From Curvibacter sp. GWA2_64_110 (lineage in GTDB: Bacteria; Pseudomonadota; Gammaproteobacteria; Burkholderiales; Burkholderiaceae_C): DNA of 64,000 nucleotides. The stretch lies in NCBI GenBank assembly GCA_001797315.1, contig MGPC01000003.1:62001-126000 (forward strand), in the 5' to 3' direction. The notes below the pieces were generated by a model. That model ran no database searches, was not told the origin of the DNA, and saw only the letters and a program-made list of their open reading frames with translations. Every line of letters starts with the position of its first letter. The stretch's first letter is position 1. Shown in pieces: positions 1 through 9,191 of this stretch. Position numbers and translations under genes: made by a program.

Positions 1-1
1 G

Positions 2-670
2 GTGGCCGCGCGCGAACGCCGACAGGCTTTGCGCCTGGCCGGTGTCAGCGAGGCGGCGCTGGCCCGGGCGTCCAGCACCGCGGGCCTGTCGCCTCAGTTG
101 ACCCTGGTGGCGCCGGTGGCCGGCACCGTGCTGGAGCAGATGGCGGTGCCGGGCCAGCGGCTGGAAGCCGGCGTTCCGGTCGCGCACATCGCGCGTGCCG
201 GCCGCCTGGCGATCGAGTTGCAGGCCTCCCGCGAGCAGGCGCAGGCCCTGCGCGTGGGGGATGCGCTGGGGGTGGACGGCTGCAAGACGCCGGCGCGCAT
301 CACTGCACTGTCACCGCAGCTCAGCAGCGCGACCCAGGGCGTGCAGCTGCGCGCCGAGCTGGCGGGCCGCGAGGACTGCCTGCGCATCAACCAGTTCGTG
401 CCGCTGCGCTGGCAGGGTTCCGCGGCTGCATCGGGGGGGGCCTTGAGCGTGCCGGCTGCTGCCGTGGTGCAGCAGGGTGGTCGCCATTACGTGTTCGTGC
501 GCCAGCCGCAGGGCTTTCGTGCCGTGGTCGTGACCCTCGGGGCTGGTGGCGGCAGCGAGGTGCCCATCACCGCCGGGCTCAAGGCCGGCGACGAGGTCGC
601 CGTCAAGGGCGTGGCCGCCATCAAGGGCGCCTGGCTCGGCTTGGGTGCTGACGCCGGCGCGGGGCAGTGA
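2..670 (+). CDS. RND efflux periplasmic adaptor (CusB/CzcB type), 3' part
   Basis: C-terminal 222 codons of a membrane-fusion protein that links an inner-membrane RND pump to an outer-membrane channel. The frame is open to the window edge, so the true start lies upstream; the GTG at 2 is only the first possible codon. The visible part has the barrel-sandwich end (LVAPVAGTVLEQ near residue 36), a beta-barrel stretch, and a membrane-proximal domain ending in a glycine-rich tail with GLKAGDEVAVKG, which is typical of HlyD/CusB adaptors. The TGA stop overlaps the ATG of the pump gene by one base, so the two are translationally coupled. The metal-binding N-terminal region that would separate Cus from Czc types is outside the window. 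Confidence 0.85.
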   Translation: MAARERRQALRLAGVSEAALARASSTAGLSPQLTLVAPVAGTVLEQMAVPGQRLEAGVPVAHIARAGRLAIELQASREQAQALRVGDALGVDGCKTPARITALSPQLSSATQGVQLRAELAGREDCLRINQFVPLRWQGSAAASGGALSVPAAAVVQQGGRHYVFVRQPQGFRAVVVTLGAGGGSEVPITAGLKAGDEVAVKGVAAIKGAWLGLGADAGAGQ

Positions 671-3600
671 TGCTGGCGCGCCTGATCGCCTTTGCGTTGT
701 CGCAGCGCTTGCTGGTCCTGGTGCTGGCGCTGGGCCTGGTGGGCGCCGGGACCTTGGCATTTCGCGACCTGCCGATCGACGCCTTCCCCGATGTGTCGTC
801 GACCCAGGTCAAGATCATCCTGAAGGCACCCGGCATGACGCCGGCCGAAGTCGAGTCGCGCGTGGTGATTCCGATCGAGCAGGAATTGCTGGGCCTGCCG
901 CACCAGACCGTGCTGCGCTCGCAGAGCAAGTACGCCATTGCCGACATCACGCTCGACTTCGCCGACGGCACCGACATCTACTGGGCACGCCAGCAGGTAG
1001 GGGAGCGCCTGTCCGGCGTGATGGACCAGTTGCCGGCCGGTCTTTCCGGCGGGCTGGCGCCCATCACCACGCCGCTGGGCGAGATGTTCATGTTCACCAT
1101 CGAGGGCGAGGCCTCGCTGACCGACAAGCGCACCCTGCTCGACACCGTGGTCCGGCCGCAGCTGCGCAGCATCCCGGGCGTGGCCGACATCAACTCGCTC
1201 GGCGGTCATGCACGCGCCTTCGAGGTGGTGCCGGATGTGGCGGCGCTGGCGGCACGCCGCCTGTCGCTGGAACAACTGCAAGGGGCGCTGGCGGCCAACA
1301 ACCGCAATGACGGCGCTGGCCGGCTCGCCAGCGGCGAGGAGTCGCTGCTGGTGCGCAGCGACGGCAGCATCCGCACGCTCGATGACGTGCGTGCCATTGC
1401 TGTGCTCGAGCGCAACGGCCAGGCGGTGCGCGTAGGCGACGTGGCGCAGGTGCGCATGGGCAGCCTGACGCGCTACGGCGCAGTGAGCCAGGACGGCAAG
1501 CGCGAGGCGGTCGAAGGCCTGGTGCTGGGCCTGCGCGGCGCCAACGCGCAGAAGGTGGTGCGCGACGTCAAGGCCCGGCTGGAGATCATCGGCAAGACCC
1601 TGCCGCCCGGCATCACGATCCAGCCCTTCTACGACCGTGGCAATCTGGTCGAGCGCGCGGTGAACACGGTGTCCAAGGCGCTGATGGAAGCCATCGTGCT
1701 GGTGCTGGTGCTGCTGCTGCTGTTCCTGGGTAATCTGCGCGCGGCGCTGGTGGTGGCGCTGATCCTGCCCTTGTCTGCCCTGGGTACCTTCATCCTGATG
1801 CAGCAGTTCAATCTCTCGGCCAACCTGATGTCGCTTGGCGGCCTGGCGATTGCCATCGGCATGCTGGTCGATGCGGCGGTGGTGGTGGTGGAAAACCTGC
1901 AGGCGCGTCCTTCGGCGGCCGGCAAGCTGCAGCTGCACGACGTGTTCCGCGCCGTGCAGGAAGTGGCGCTGCCGGTGACCTCGGGCATGGTCATCATCAT
2001 GATGGTGTTCGTGCCGCTGCTGACGCTGCAGGGCCTGGAGGGCAAGATGTTTGCGCCGGTGGCCATCACCATCGTGTTCGCGCTGTTGACGTCCCTGCTG
2101 CTGTCGCTCACCGTCATCCCGGTGCTGGCCTCGTTTTTTCTGAAGGGCGGGCACCATGCCGCGCCACGGCTGGTGCTCTGGCTGGAGCGTAATTACGCCC
2201 GCGTGCTGCACTGGGCGCTCGGCCACGGCCGGCTGGTGGTGGGGGCCTCGCTGGTCCTGCTGCTGCTGGCAGTGGGGCTGTACACGCTGGTGGGCAAGTC
2301 CTTCATGCCCTCGATGGACGAGGGCGACGCCATCGTGCAGGTCGAGAAGCTGCCGTCCATCAACCTGGAGACCTCGGTGGCGATGGACCAGGCACTGCAA
2401 CGGCGCGTATTGGCGGCGGTGCCGGAGGTCAGCAGCATCGTGGCGCGGGTCGGCGCCGATGAACTGGGGCTGGACCCGATGGGCCTGAACGAGACCGATA
2501 CCTTTCTGGTGCTCAAGCCCAAGGACCAATGGCGCTTCGACAGCAAGGAGGCCGTGCTGGACGAGGTGCGCAAGGTGGGTGCCGAGTTCGCCGGCATCAA
2601 CCTGAGCTTCACCCAGCCGATCGAGATGCGCACCGCCGAGATGCTGTCCGGCGTGCGCGGCGACGTGGCGGTCAAGATCTTCGGCAGCGACCCGCAGGTG
2701 CTCAACCAGCTGGCCGAGCAGATGGTCAAGCTGCTCTCGGGCATCAGCGGCAGCGAGGATGTGATCACCGTGAAGAACGAGGGCGTGCAGTATTTCCGCG
2801 TGGCGATCGACCGTGTGGCTGCCGGCCGCCTGGGCCTGTCGGTGGAGCGGATCCAGAACGACTTGCGCATGCTGGTGGAAGGCCAGCCGGTCGGCACGGT
2901 GCTGGTCGATGCCCGGCGGGTGCCTTTGCTGCTGCGCGGCCCGGCGGCGACGCAGATGACGCCGGCCACCTTTGCGCAATTGCGCCTGCCGCTGGCCGAT
3001 GGCCAGGCCATTCCCTTGAGCCACGTGGCCACGCTGGAGGTGGTCGACGGCCCGGTGAAGATCGAGCGCGAAAACTCCTCGCGCATGGCGGTGGTGCGTG
3101 CCAATGTGCGCGACCGCGACCTGGTGGGTTTTGTCGACGAAGCCAAGGCCGCGGTGGCGAAGAACATCACCTTGCCGCCGGGGGTGCATGTGACCTGGGG
3201 TGGCCAGTTCGAGAACCAGCAACGTGCCGCGGCGCGTCTGGCCCTGGTGATCCCGGTGGTGCTGGGCCTGATCGTGCTGTTGCTGTTTGCCACCCTGGGC
3301 ACGCTGCGCCAGGCGTTGCTGGTGTTCGTCAACATTCCGTTTGCGCTGGTCGGCGGCGTGGTGGCGCTGGCGGTGTCGGGCGAGTACCTGTCGGTGCCGG
3401 CTTCGGTGGGTTTCATTGCGCTGATGGGCATTGCCGTGCTCAACGGCCTGGTGCTGGTGACGCATTTCAACCAGTTGCTGGCGCGCGGCATGGCGCTGGA
3501 CGAGGTGGTGCACCAGGGCGCGCTGCGCCGCCTGCGCCCGGTGCTCATGACAGCCAGCATCACCGCCCTGGGTCTGGTGCCGCTGCTGCTGGCCACCGGG

Positions 3601-3726
3601 CCGGGTTCCGAGATCCAGCGTCCGCTGGCGGTGGTGGTGATCGGTGGCCTGTTCAGTGCCACCGCGCTGACCTTGCTGCTGTTGCCTATTCTGTTCCGCC
3701 GCTTTGGCGTGGCGGTCAAATCATGA
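670..3726 (+). CDS. Heavy-metal efflux RND permease (CusA/CzcA family)
   Basis: Inner-membrane proton-driven pump of 1018 residues, the usual length for the HME-RND family. N-terminal TM1 is followed by the family stretch DLPIDAFPDVSSTQV. Transmembrane segment 4 carries VDAAVVVVEN at about residues 400-409, with Asp401 the expected proton-relay residue. Two large periplasmic loops and two blocks of TM helices (about 335-485 and 860-1010) give the duplicated RND fold. The ATG at 670 is preferred to the GTG at 667 because it overlaps the adaptor stop. The gene overlaps the DUF3240 gene by four bases. The substrate metal (Cu/Ag or Co/Zn/Cd) cannot be decided here; no sensor or regulator is in the window. 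Confidence 0.93.
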   Translation: MLARLIAFALSQRLLVLVLALGLVGAGTLAFRDLPIDAFPDVSSTQVKIILKAPGMTPAEVESRVVIPIEQELLGLPHQTVLRSQSKYAIADITLDFADGTDIYWARQQVGERLSGVMDQLPAGLSGGLAPITTPLGEMFMFTIEGEASLTDKRTLLDTVVRPQLRSIPGVADINSLGGHARAFEVVPDVAALAARRLSLEQLQGALAANNRNDGAGRLASGEESLLVRSDGSIRTLDDVRAIAVLERNGQAVRVGDVAQVRMGSLTRYGAVSQDGKREAVEGLVLGLRGANAQKVVRDVKARLEIIGKTLPPGITIQPFYDRGNLVERAVNTVSKALMEAIVLVLVLLLLFLGNLRAALVVALILPLSALGTFILMQQFNLSANLMSLGGLAIAIGMLVDAAVVVVENLQARPSAAGKLQLHDVFRAVQEVALPVTSGMVIIMMVFVPLLTLQGLEGKMFAPVAITIVFALLTSLLLSLTVIPVLASFFLKGGHHAAPRLVLWLERNYARVLHWALGHGRLVVGASLVLLLLAVGLYTLVGKSFMPSMDEGDAIVQVEKLPSINLETSVAMDQALQRRVLAAVPEVSSIVARVGADELGLDPMGLNETDTFLVLKPKDQWRFDSKEAVLDEVRKVGAEFAGINLSFTQPIEMRTAEMLSGVRGDVAVKIFGSDPQVLNQLAEQMVKLLSGISGSEDVITVKNEGVQYFRVAIDRVAAGRLGLSVERIQNDLRMLVEGQPVGTVLVDARRVPLLLRGPAATQMTPATFAQLRLPLADGQAIPLSHVATLEVVDGPVKIERENSSRMAVVRANVRDRDLVGFVDEAKAAVAKNITLPPGVHVTWGGQFENQQRAAARLALVIPVVLGLIVLLLFATLGTLRQALLVFVNIPFALVGGVVALAVSGEYLSVPASVGFIALMGIAVLNGLVLVTHFNQLLARGMALDEVVHQGALRRLRPVLMTASITALGLVPLLLATGPGSEIQRPLAVVVIGGLFSATALTLLLLPILFRRFGVAVKS

Positions 3727-4073
3727 ACCAAGATCTAACCACTCCAGCCGAGGGGCCCTGGGCCGCGGACATGGATTGCCTGCTGACGCTGGCGATGCCC
3801 TTGGCGCTCGAAGAAGAAATGCTCGATCTGCTGCGCCAGCAACAGGATCTGGTTCCTGGTTTTTCCGTCATCCGGGGTCACGGCATCGGCCCGCATGCAC
3901 CACTGACCACGGCCATGGAGCAGGTCCAGGGGCGTGCGCGCCGGGTGTTCGTGCACATGGCGATGCGCAGCGACGATGTGGCGCCGCTGGTGGCGCGCCT
4001 GCGCGAGGTGTTGCAATCGCCCCAGGTGTTTTATTGGGCGGTCCCCTTACAGACGTTTGGGAGGCTGGCATGA
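3723..4073 (+). CDS. DUF3240 family small protein of metal efflux operon
   Basis: A 116-residue soluble protein without signal peptide, matching what I recall of the DUF3240 family, a PII-like small fold often encoded beside CzcCBA-type pumps in proteobacteria. Visible landmarks are DCLLTLAMPLALEEEMLDLL near the N-terminus and RRVFVHMAMRSDDVAPLVARL in the second half, consistent with a ferredoxin-like alternating layout. It overlaps the pump gene upstream and the channel gene downstream by four bases each, so it is an obligate member of the operon. Its function is unknown; a cytoplasmic metal-sensing or pump-modulating role is only inference. Confidence 0.75.
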   Translation: MNQDLTTPAEGPWAADMDCLLTLAMPLALEEEMLDLLRQQQDLVPGFSVIRGHGIGPHAPLTTAMEQVQGRARRVFVHMAMRSDDVAPLVARLREVLQSPQVFYWAVPLQTFGRLA

Positions 4074-5347
4074 AGCGGTTGAAAGCAGGTCGTTTCCTGC
4101 TGGGCGCGCTGGTCTTGGGTCTGGCGGCCAGCGCGTTGGCCAATGAGACCGATGCCCTGGTGGCCAAGCTGTCCTTGCCGCCGGTGAGTCCGACGCGCGA
4201 GGTGATTGTGACCCTGCCGCAGGTGCAGGCCGCGCGTGCCGGCATGGCGCTGGCGCAGGCGCGCAGCCAGCAGCTGGCCGCCGGTGTCCATGAATGGAAC
4301 CTCAAACTGGGGGCGCAGCAGCGCAAGGAAACCGCCGGGCCGGACTATGCCGAAAGCGATCTGGCGCTGGAGCGCAGCATCCGCTGGGGCGGCAAGGCCC
4401 AGACCGACCGTGATCTCGGCGATGCGGGGGTTGCCGCGGGTCAGTCGGCTTATGCCGATGTCTGGCACGAGGCCGTGCGCAGCCTGGTGGTGGCCTGGTA
4501 CGGCTGGCAGCGCGAACGCAGCACGGCAGCGGTGTTGGCACAGCAGGCGGCGCTGGCGCAGGATCAGTTGCAGGTGGCGGCACGCCGCGTCAAGGCCGGC
4601 GATGCGCCGCGCATGGACCAGTTGATGGCGCAGGCCGAGCATGACCGGGCCCAGGCGGCCGAGCAGCTGGCCCGTGCCCGCGAGCAGATGCAGCGCCAGG
4701 AGTTGCAAAAGCGTTTTCCCGGTCTGGCGGTCGACAGTGTGCCGCTGGTCGCGGCAACGGATGCACCGCCCCTGCCGGGCCAGGCGCAGGACTGGCTGCA
4801 GCGCATCGTGGGCGACAACCACGAGATCGAGCTGGCCGAGGCCGAGTTGCGCCAGGCGCGCCTGCGCAGCGAGCGGGCCCGGCTCGACACCCGTCCCGAC
4901 CCGCTGCTGGGGGTGCGCGCGGCGCGCGAACGCAGTGGCCAGGACAACATCGTCGGCGTCTATGTGTCGATCCCGCTGCCTGGCGCCTACCGCGAGGGCG
5001 AGCAGCGCGCCACGCTGGCGCTGGCCGATGCCGCCGAGCAGCGGCTGGCCCAGACGCGGCAACGGGTGGAGGCGGCGGCCCAGCGTGCCGTGCTGCAGGC
5101 GATCAACGCCGTGGCCGTGGCGCAGCGGCAGGCCGCCGTGCAGCAGGCCATGGCGCATGTCGCCCAGCTGGCCGGCAAGGCCTACGGCCTGGGCGAAGTG
5201 ACCCTGACCGAGGCCCTGCAGGCGCGCCGCGCGGCACTTGACGCCGCGTTGGCCGCCGAAGTCGCGCGTTGGGATGCGCAGGAGGCCGTGACCCGTGTGC
5301 TGGTCGATGCGCACCGGCTGTGGGCCGCCGAGGAGGGCGGCCACTGA
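4070..5347 (+). CDS. TolC-family outer membrane channel of metal efflux system
   Basis: Outer-membrane factor of 425 residues that would complete the tripartite efflux complex with the adaptor and pump just upstream. The N-terminal stretch MKRLKAGRFLLGALVLGLAA ending near ALAN is a Sec signal peptide without lipobox. The rest is long Ala/Gln/Arg-rich alpha-helical coiled coil in two repeats (about 50-200 and 240-420), as in CzcC/CusC proteins. The start ATG overlaps the preceding stop (ATGA), and the gene ends the operon: the next gene is on the other strand. Gene order adaptor-pump-DUF3240-channel differs from the common channel-first order. Confidence 0.88.
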   Translation: MKRLKAGRFLLGALVLGLAASALANETDALVAKLSLPPVSPTREVIVTLPQVQAARAGMALAQARSQQLAAGVHEWNLKLGAQQRKETAGPDYAESDLALERSIRWGGKAQTDRDLGDAGVAAGQSAYADVWHEAVRSLVVAWYGWQRERSTAAVLAQQAALAQDQLQVAARRVKAGDAPRMDQLMAQAEHDRAQAAEQLARAREQMQRQELQKRFPGLAVDSVPLVAATDAPPLPGQAQDWLQRIVGDNHEIELAEAELRQARLRSERARLDTRPDPLLGVRAARERSGQDNIVGVYVSIPLPGAYREGEQRATLALADAAEQRLAQTRQRVEAAAQRAVLQAINAVAVAQRQAAVQQAMAHVAQLAGKAYGLGEVTLTEALQARRAALDAALAAEVARWDAQEAVTRVLVDAHRLWAAEEGGH

Positions 5348-5375
5348 GCCGTCTGCTTCGGTTGGCCGCTTGCGA

Positions 5376-6482
5376 TCAGGCCAGTGCCGGGTAGTCGGTG
5401 TAACCCTTTTCGCTGCCGCCATAGAGGGTGGCGCGGTTCACTTCGTTGAAAGGACCGCCTTCGCGCAGGCGGCGTACCAGATCCGGGTTGGCGATGAAGG
5501 GCCGGCCATAGGCCACCAGGTCGGCGCCTTGCGCCAGCGACTGCTCTGCCAGCGGACGGTCATAACCGTTGTTCACCATCCAGGCGGCCTTGCCGGCGGC
5601 GGCACGGTAGGCTGCCTGCAGGGCGGCGTAGTCGAACGGTGTGTCGCCTTGCTGGTGGTTGCGCGCACCGCCGGTGGCGCCTTCGATGATGTGCACATAG
5701 GCCAGATCCAGTTTGGCCAGTTCGCGCACCACATGCTCGAACAGCGGCTGCGGCTTCGGGTCGCTGGCGTCGTTGGCCGGCGTGACAGGTGACAGGCGCA
5801 AGCCAGTGCGCTGGGCGCCGATCTCCTCGCAAACGGCCTGCATCACTTCGAGCAGCAGGCGGGCGCGGTTCTCGATCGAACCACCGTAGGCATCGCTGCG
5901 CTGGTTGGAGTCCGAACGCAGGAACTGGTCCAGCAGGTAACCGTTGGCCCCGTGCACTTCCACACCGTCGAAGCCGGCGGTGATGGCATTGCGCGCCGCA
6001 CGGCGGTAGTCATTGATGATGCCGGGCAGCTCAGTGAGTTCAAGGGCACGCGGCGCCGAGGTCTCGACGAAGGTGGGCGCGCCGTCCTTGATCAGCACGG
6101 TCTTGGTCTTGGCGGTGATGGCCGAGGGCGCCACCGGCGCCTGGTGATTGGGCTGCAGTTCGGTGTGCGAGACGCGGCCCACGTGCCAGAGCTGCATCAC
6201 GATCTTGCCACCGGCGGCGTGCACGGCGTCGGTGATCATTTTCCAGCGTGTTACCTGCTCGTCGCTCCAGATGCCGGGCACATCGGCATAACCCTGGCCC
6301 TGGTGGCTGATGGCGGTGGCCTCGGTGATGATGAGGCCGGCCGAGGCGCGCTGGGTGTAGTAGGTCGTCATCAAGGCGTTGGGCAGGGCGCCCGGGGCGC
6401 GGTTGCGCGTCAGTGGCGCCATGACGATGCGGTTGGACAAGGACAGGGCACCGGCCTGGACGGGATCAAACAAGGAGCGCAT
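5376..6482 (-). CDS. Old yellow enzyme family alkene reductase (NemA-like)
   Basis: FMN-dependent NAD(P)H oxidoreductase of 368 residues, reducing activated alkenes, nitro-esters or maleimides in the cytoplasm. It starts with SLFDPVQAGALSLSNRIVMAPLTR, where the PLTR Thr near residue 25 tunes the flavin. The substrate pair is His177/Asn180 in HGANGYLLDQF, followed by the OYE signature SNQRSDAYGGSIENRARLLLEV. The C-terminal YGRPFIANPDLVRRL binds FMN phosphate. It is a full-length single gene, divergent from the MFS carrier, with about 125 bp between them. I cannot tell NemA from XenB or GTN reductase by eye. Confidence 0.92.
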   Translation of the reverse strand: MRSLFDPVQAGALSLSNRIVMAPLTRNRAPGALPNALMTTYYTQRASAGLIITEATAISHQGQGYADVPGIWSDEQVTRWKMITDAVHAAGGKIVMQLWHVGRVSHTELQPNHQAPVAPSAITAKTKTVLIKDGAPTFVETSAPRALELTELPGIINDYRRAARNAITAGFDGVEVHGANGYLLDQFLRSDSNQRSDAYGGSIENRARLLLEVMQAVCEEIGAQRTGLRLSPVTPANDASDPKPQPLFEHVVRELAKLDLAYVHIIEGATGGARNHQQGDTPFDYAALQAAYRAAAGKAAWMVNNGYDRPLAEQSLAQGADLVAYGRPFIANPDLVRRLREGGPFNEVNRATLYGGSEKGYTDYPALA

Positions 6483-6607
6483 GGAGACTTTCTTTCACGG
6501 TGGGAGGGAACACGGCATAGCCTACGGATTTGCCGAAGCCCTTGCCCGTGACAGGCTGCTGTCTTTGTGACAGGCGCCGGGCGCGGAGGACGCAGCTTTC
6601 CCGCAGA

Positions 6608-7861
6608 ATGCTGGACATCATGTCGCGCCATTCGCCGCTTTCTCAAGCCTCCCCCCTGTCGCTCATGGGACTGGCGCTGGCGCTTTCGCTGGCCGCCGCC
6701 GTCTCGCTGGGCATCACGCGCTTTGCCTACGGCCTGCTGCTGCCGGTGATGCGCGCCGACCTGGGCTGGAGCTACACCCTGGCTGGTGCCATGAACACCG
6801 CCAATGCGCTGGGCTACCTGCTCGGTGCCCTGGCCACGCCCCGGCTGATGCAGCGCCTGGGCGCGGTGACCTTGCTGCTGGGGGGTGCCTTGCTGGCCAG
6901 CCTGTTCATGGGCCTGAGCGGCTTCTTTACCGGTGCCGCGCCGCTCTTGTTGCAGCGCCTGCTGGCCGGGGTGGCGAGTGCTTTCATCTTCATTGCCGGC
7001 GGCCTGCTGGCGGCGCGCATGGGGGCCTTGCAGCCGCGGCGCGCCGGCCTGCTGCTGGGGCTGTATTACGGCGGCACTGGCTGGGGCATCACGCTCTCCG
7101 CCCTGGCTGTGCCGCAGGTGCTGACAGCCGCCAGTGCCGTGCCGCACGGCTGGACCTGGGCCTGGTGGCTGCTGGCCGCCGTCTGCGGGCTGGTCACCGC
7201 GGTGTTGTGGTGGCCAGCGCTGCGGCTGCGCGCACTGACCCCGGCGTCTGCGGCCGGTCCATCGACACAGGCCGCCACGCCGTTCCACTGGCGCCCGCTG
7301 GCTTATGCGCTGGCCGGCTACATGCTGTTCGGTGTCGGCTACATCGGCTACATGACGTTCGTGATTGCCCTGCTGCGCGAGCAGGGCGTGGCGCCGGGTG
7401 CCATCACGGGCTTCTATGCATTGCTCGGGCTGGCGGTGGTGGCATCGGCGCGGCTGTGGGCCGGCTTGCTGGACCGTTACCGCGGCGGCCAGGCGCTGGC
7501 GATTCTCAACACCCTGCTCGGCGTGGCCACCCTCCTGCCGGCGCTGACCTCGGCCTGGGGGGTGGTGCTGGTCTCCGGCCTGCTGTTTGGTGGCGTGTTC
7601 CTGTCGGTGGTGGCGTCCACCACGGCGCTGGTGCGGCACAACCTGCCCTCGGAGCAGTGGGCGGCCGGCATCAGTGCCTTCACCATCGTGTTTGCCGCCG
7701 GCCAGATCGTCGGTCCCACCATCGTGGGCTGGATTGCCGACGGCCCGGGCGGCCTGAGCCGGGGCCTGGTGTTCTCGGCGCTGGCGCTGTGGCTGGGGGC
7801 GCTGCTGGCCTGGCGCCAGCGCAGTCTGCACCCCCAAGCCGATGCCACAATGCCGGCATGA
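6608..7861 (+). CDS. YbfB/YjiJ family MFS transporter
   Basis: Inner-membrane major-facilitator carrier of about 417 residues with 12 predicted helices. The opening SLGITRFAYGLLLPVMRADL followed by AGAMNTANALGYLLGAL is characteristic of the YbfB/YjiJ (MFS_4) family, whose substrates are largely unknown. The start is uncertain: ATG at 6608 or 6620; a GGAGGA lies at 6585-6590, rather far for either. The stop overlaps the start of the AsmA-like gene (ATGA), so the two are coupled. It is divergent from the alkene reductase. Confidence 0.85.
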   Translation: MLDIMSRHSPLSQASPLSLMGLALALSLAAAVSLGITRFAYGLLLPVMRADLGWSYTLAGAMNTANALGYLLGALATPRLMQRLGAVTLLLGGALLASLFMGLSGFFTGAAPLLLQRLLAGVASAFIFIAGGLLAARMGALQPRRAGLLLGLYYGGTGWGITLSALAVPQVLTAASAVPHGWTWAWWLLAAVCGLVTAVLWWPALRLRALTPASAAGPSTQAATPFHWRPLAYALAGYMLFGVGYIGYMTFVIALLREQGVAPGAITGFYALLGLAVVASARLWAGLLDRYRGGQALAILNTLLGVATLLPALTSAWGVVLVSGLLFGGVFLSVVASTTALVRHNLPSEQWAAGISAFTIVFAAGQIVGPTIVGWIADGPGGLSRGLVFSALALWLGALLAWRQRSLHPQADATMPA

Positions 7862-9141
7862 AACGCACGCTCAAATGGATCGTCATTGCCCTGTTGGTGT
7901 TGCTGTTGCTGCTGGCGACCGGGGTACTGGTCTTGCAGCGCTGGATCGGCACCGATGATTTCCGCTCCCGCATGGAACAGCAAGCCGGCACGGCGCTCGG
8001 CGTGGGCGTGACGCTGGGGCGCATCGATGTCGCGCTGTGGCCGCTGCCGGCCGTGGCGGTGGAGCGCATCGTGCTGCAGACCCAGCCGGCGTTGACCGTG
8101 GAGCGTGTGGAAGTGCGGCCGGTGTGGACCGATCTGCTGCAGGGCAAGGTGGCGCCGGCGACGTTGGTCGTGCGCCGCGCCGTGCTGCCGCAGCCGGGTC
8201 TCGATGCCCTGCAGGCGGCGCTGCAGAAAAAGAAGCGCGACAGCCAGCAGGAGGCCGATGTGCCTTGGCAGTTCCTGCCGCGACGCACCGTGCTCGACGG
8301 CCTGACCTGGGTCGATGCCAAGGGGACGGCCATCACGCTGCAGGCCGACGCGACCCTGAGCCCGGATGTCTGGCCGCAACAGGTACAGGGGCAGATCCTG
8401 CAGGGCCGCCTACAGGGCGCAAAGCTGGCGCTGCAGCGGGAGGCGCAGGCCCATACCTGGGGCGTCAAGCTGCAGGTGGCCGGCGGCAGCATCACGGGAC
8501 GGCTGGAGTTGCAGCCGCCCAAGGAGACTGGCGCGGAGTTCGCGCTCAAGGGCCAGCTCAAGACGCATGATGTTGAGGTGTCTCGGCTTACGGCGCCCGA
8601 GCCGACGCCAGCCTCCCAGGCGGCGCAGCCCCTGAGCGGCCAGCTGGAGGCCAGCACAAGCCTGAGCGCGCGCACGCGCAAGCCCGGGGCACTGGCCGAC
8701 GTGCTGCAGACCCAATCCACCTTCACCGTGCGCAACGCGGTGGTGCATGGCATCGATCTGGCCAAGGCCGTGAAGACCGTAGGCATGAGCCGCGGCGGCC
8801 AGACACCGCTGGACACGCTGGCCGGGCAGGTCGGCACGCACGGCAAGGCGATCGAACTCAGCAATCTGGTGGCGAGTTCGGGCGTGCTCAGTGCCACCGG
8901 TCAGGTGAATGTTGCGCCGAGCCGGGCCTTGAGCGGGCGCATCAGTGTGGAGCTTGGCGGCGCCGTCGGCGTGCCGCTGGCGCTGGGCGGCACGGTGAGC
9001 GAACCGCAGGTGACGCTGACGCGCGGCGCCATGATCGGCGCTGCCATCGGGACGGTGCTGATGCCCGGTGTCGGCACCGGCACCGGGGCCAGCCTGGGCG
9101 ATAAGGCGAGCGAAGGGTTGAAGAAGCTTTTTGGCAAGTAG
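7858..9141 (+). CDS. AsmA-like envelope protein
   Basis: 427-residue protein with one N-terminal transmembrane anchor (TLKWIVIALLVLLLLLATGV) and a long periplasmic beta-rich domain. The C-terminal part resembles the AsmA/YhdP C-terminal region: a repeated set of beta strands with SGRISVELGG and GTVSEPQVTLTRG, ending in a glycine-rich hydrophobic stretch and a short charged tail. AsmA-family proteins are thought to bridge the periplasm and move or organise phospholipids. Compared with E. coli AsmA (about 617 residues) this is a short member. It is translationally coupled to the upstream MFS gene, though a functional link is not obvious. Confidence 0.75.
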   Translation: MKRTLKWIVIALLVLLLLLATGVLVLQRWIGTDDFRSRMEQQAGTALGVGVTLGRIDVALWPLPAVAVERIVLQTQPALTVERVEVRPVWTDLLQGKVAPATLVVRRAVLPQPGLDALQAALQKKKRDSQQEADVPWQFLPRRTVLDGLTWVDAKGTAITLQADATLSPDVWPQQVQGQILQGRLQGAKLALQREAQAHTWGVKLQVAGGSITGRLELQPPKETGAEFALKGQLKTHDVEVSRLTAPEPTPASQAAQPLSGQLEASTSLSARTRKPGALADVLQTQSTFTVRNAVVHGIDLAKAVKTVGMSRGGQTPLDTLAGQVGTHGKAIELSNLVASSGVLSATGQVNVAPSRALSGRISVELGGAVGVPLALGGTVSEPQVTLTRGAMIGAAIGTVLMPGVGTGTGASLGDKASEGLKKLFGK

Positions 9142-9153
9142 CTCTTGCCCTTG

Positions 9154-9182
9154 TTGCGCCAATAGCTACCAAAACAATAGCA
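9154..9182 (+). repeat. Short dispersed palindromic repeat (TTGCGCC...ATAGCA)
   Basis: A 29-bp element just after the AsmA-like stop. It matches the copy at 23132-23160 at 25 of 29 positions and is related to 18670-18699 and 63502-63531. It carries TTGCGCCAATAGCTA at one end and AATAGCA at the other. Here it lies between convergent genes, unlike the other copies, which abut start codons. Confidence 0.8.
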
Positions 9183-9191
9183 TTGTGGGGC

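Noticed and set aside
487..3513. Very long open frame (about 1000 codons) on the minus strand opposite the metal pump
   Set aside because: It is the antisense of a clear RND gene; the translation is His/Arg/Gln-rich without domains, a normal artefact of GC-rich codon use. The same holds for long antisense frames at 27587-31057 and 56632-59310.
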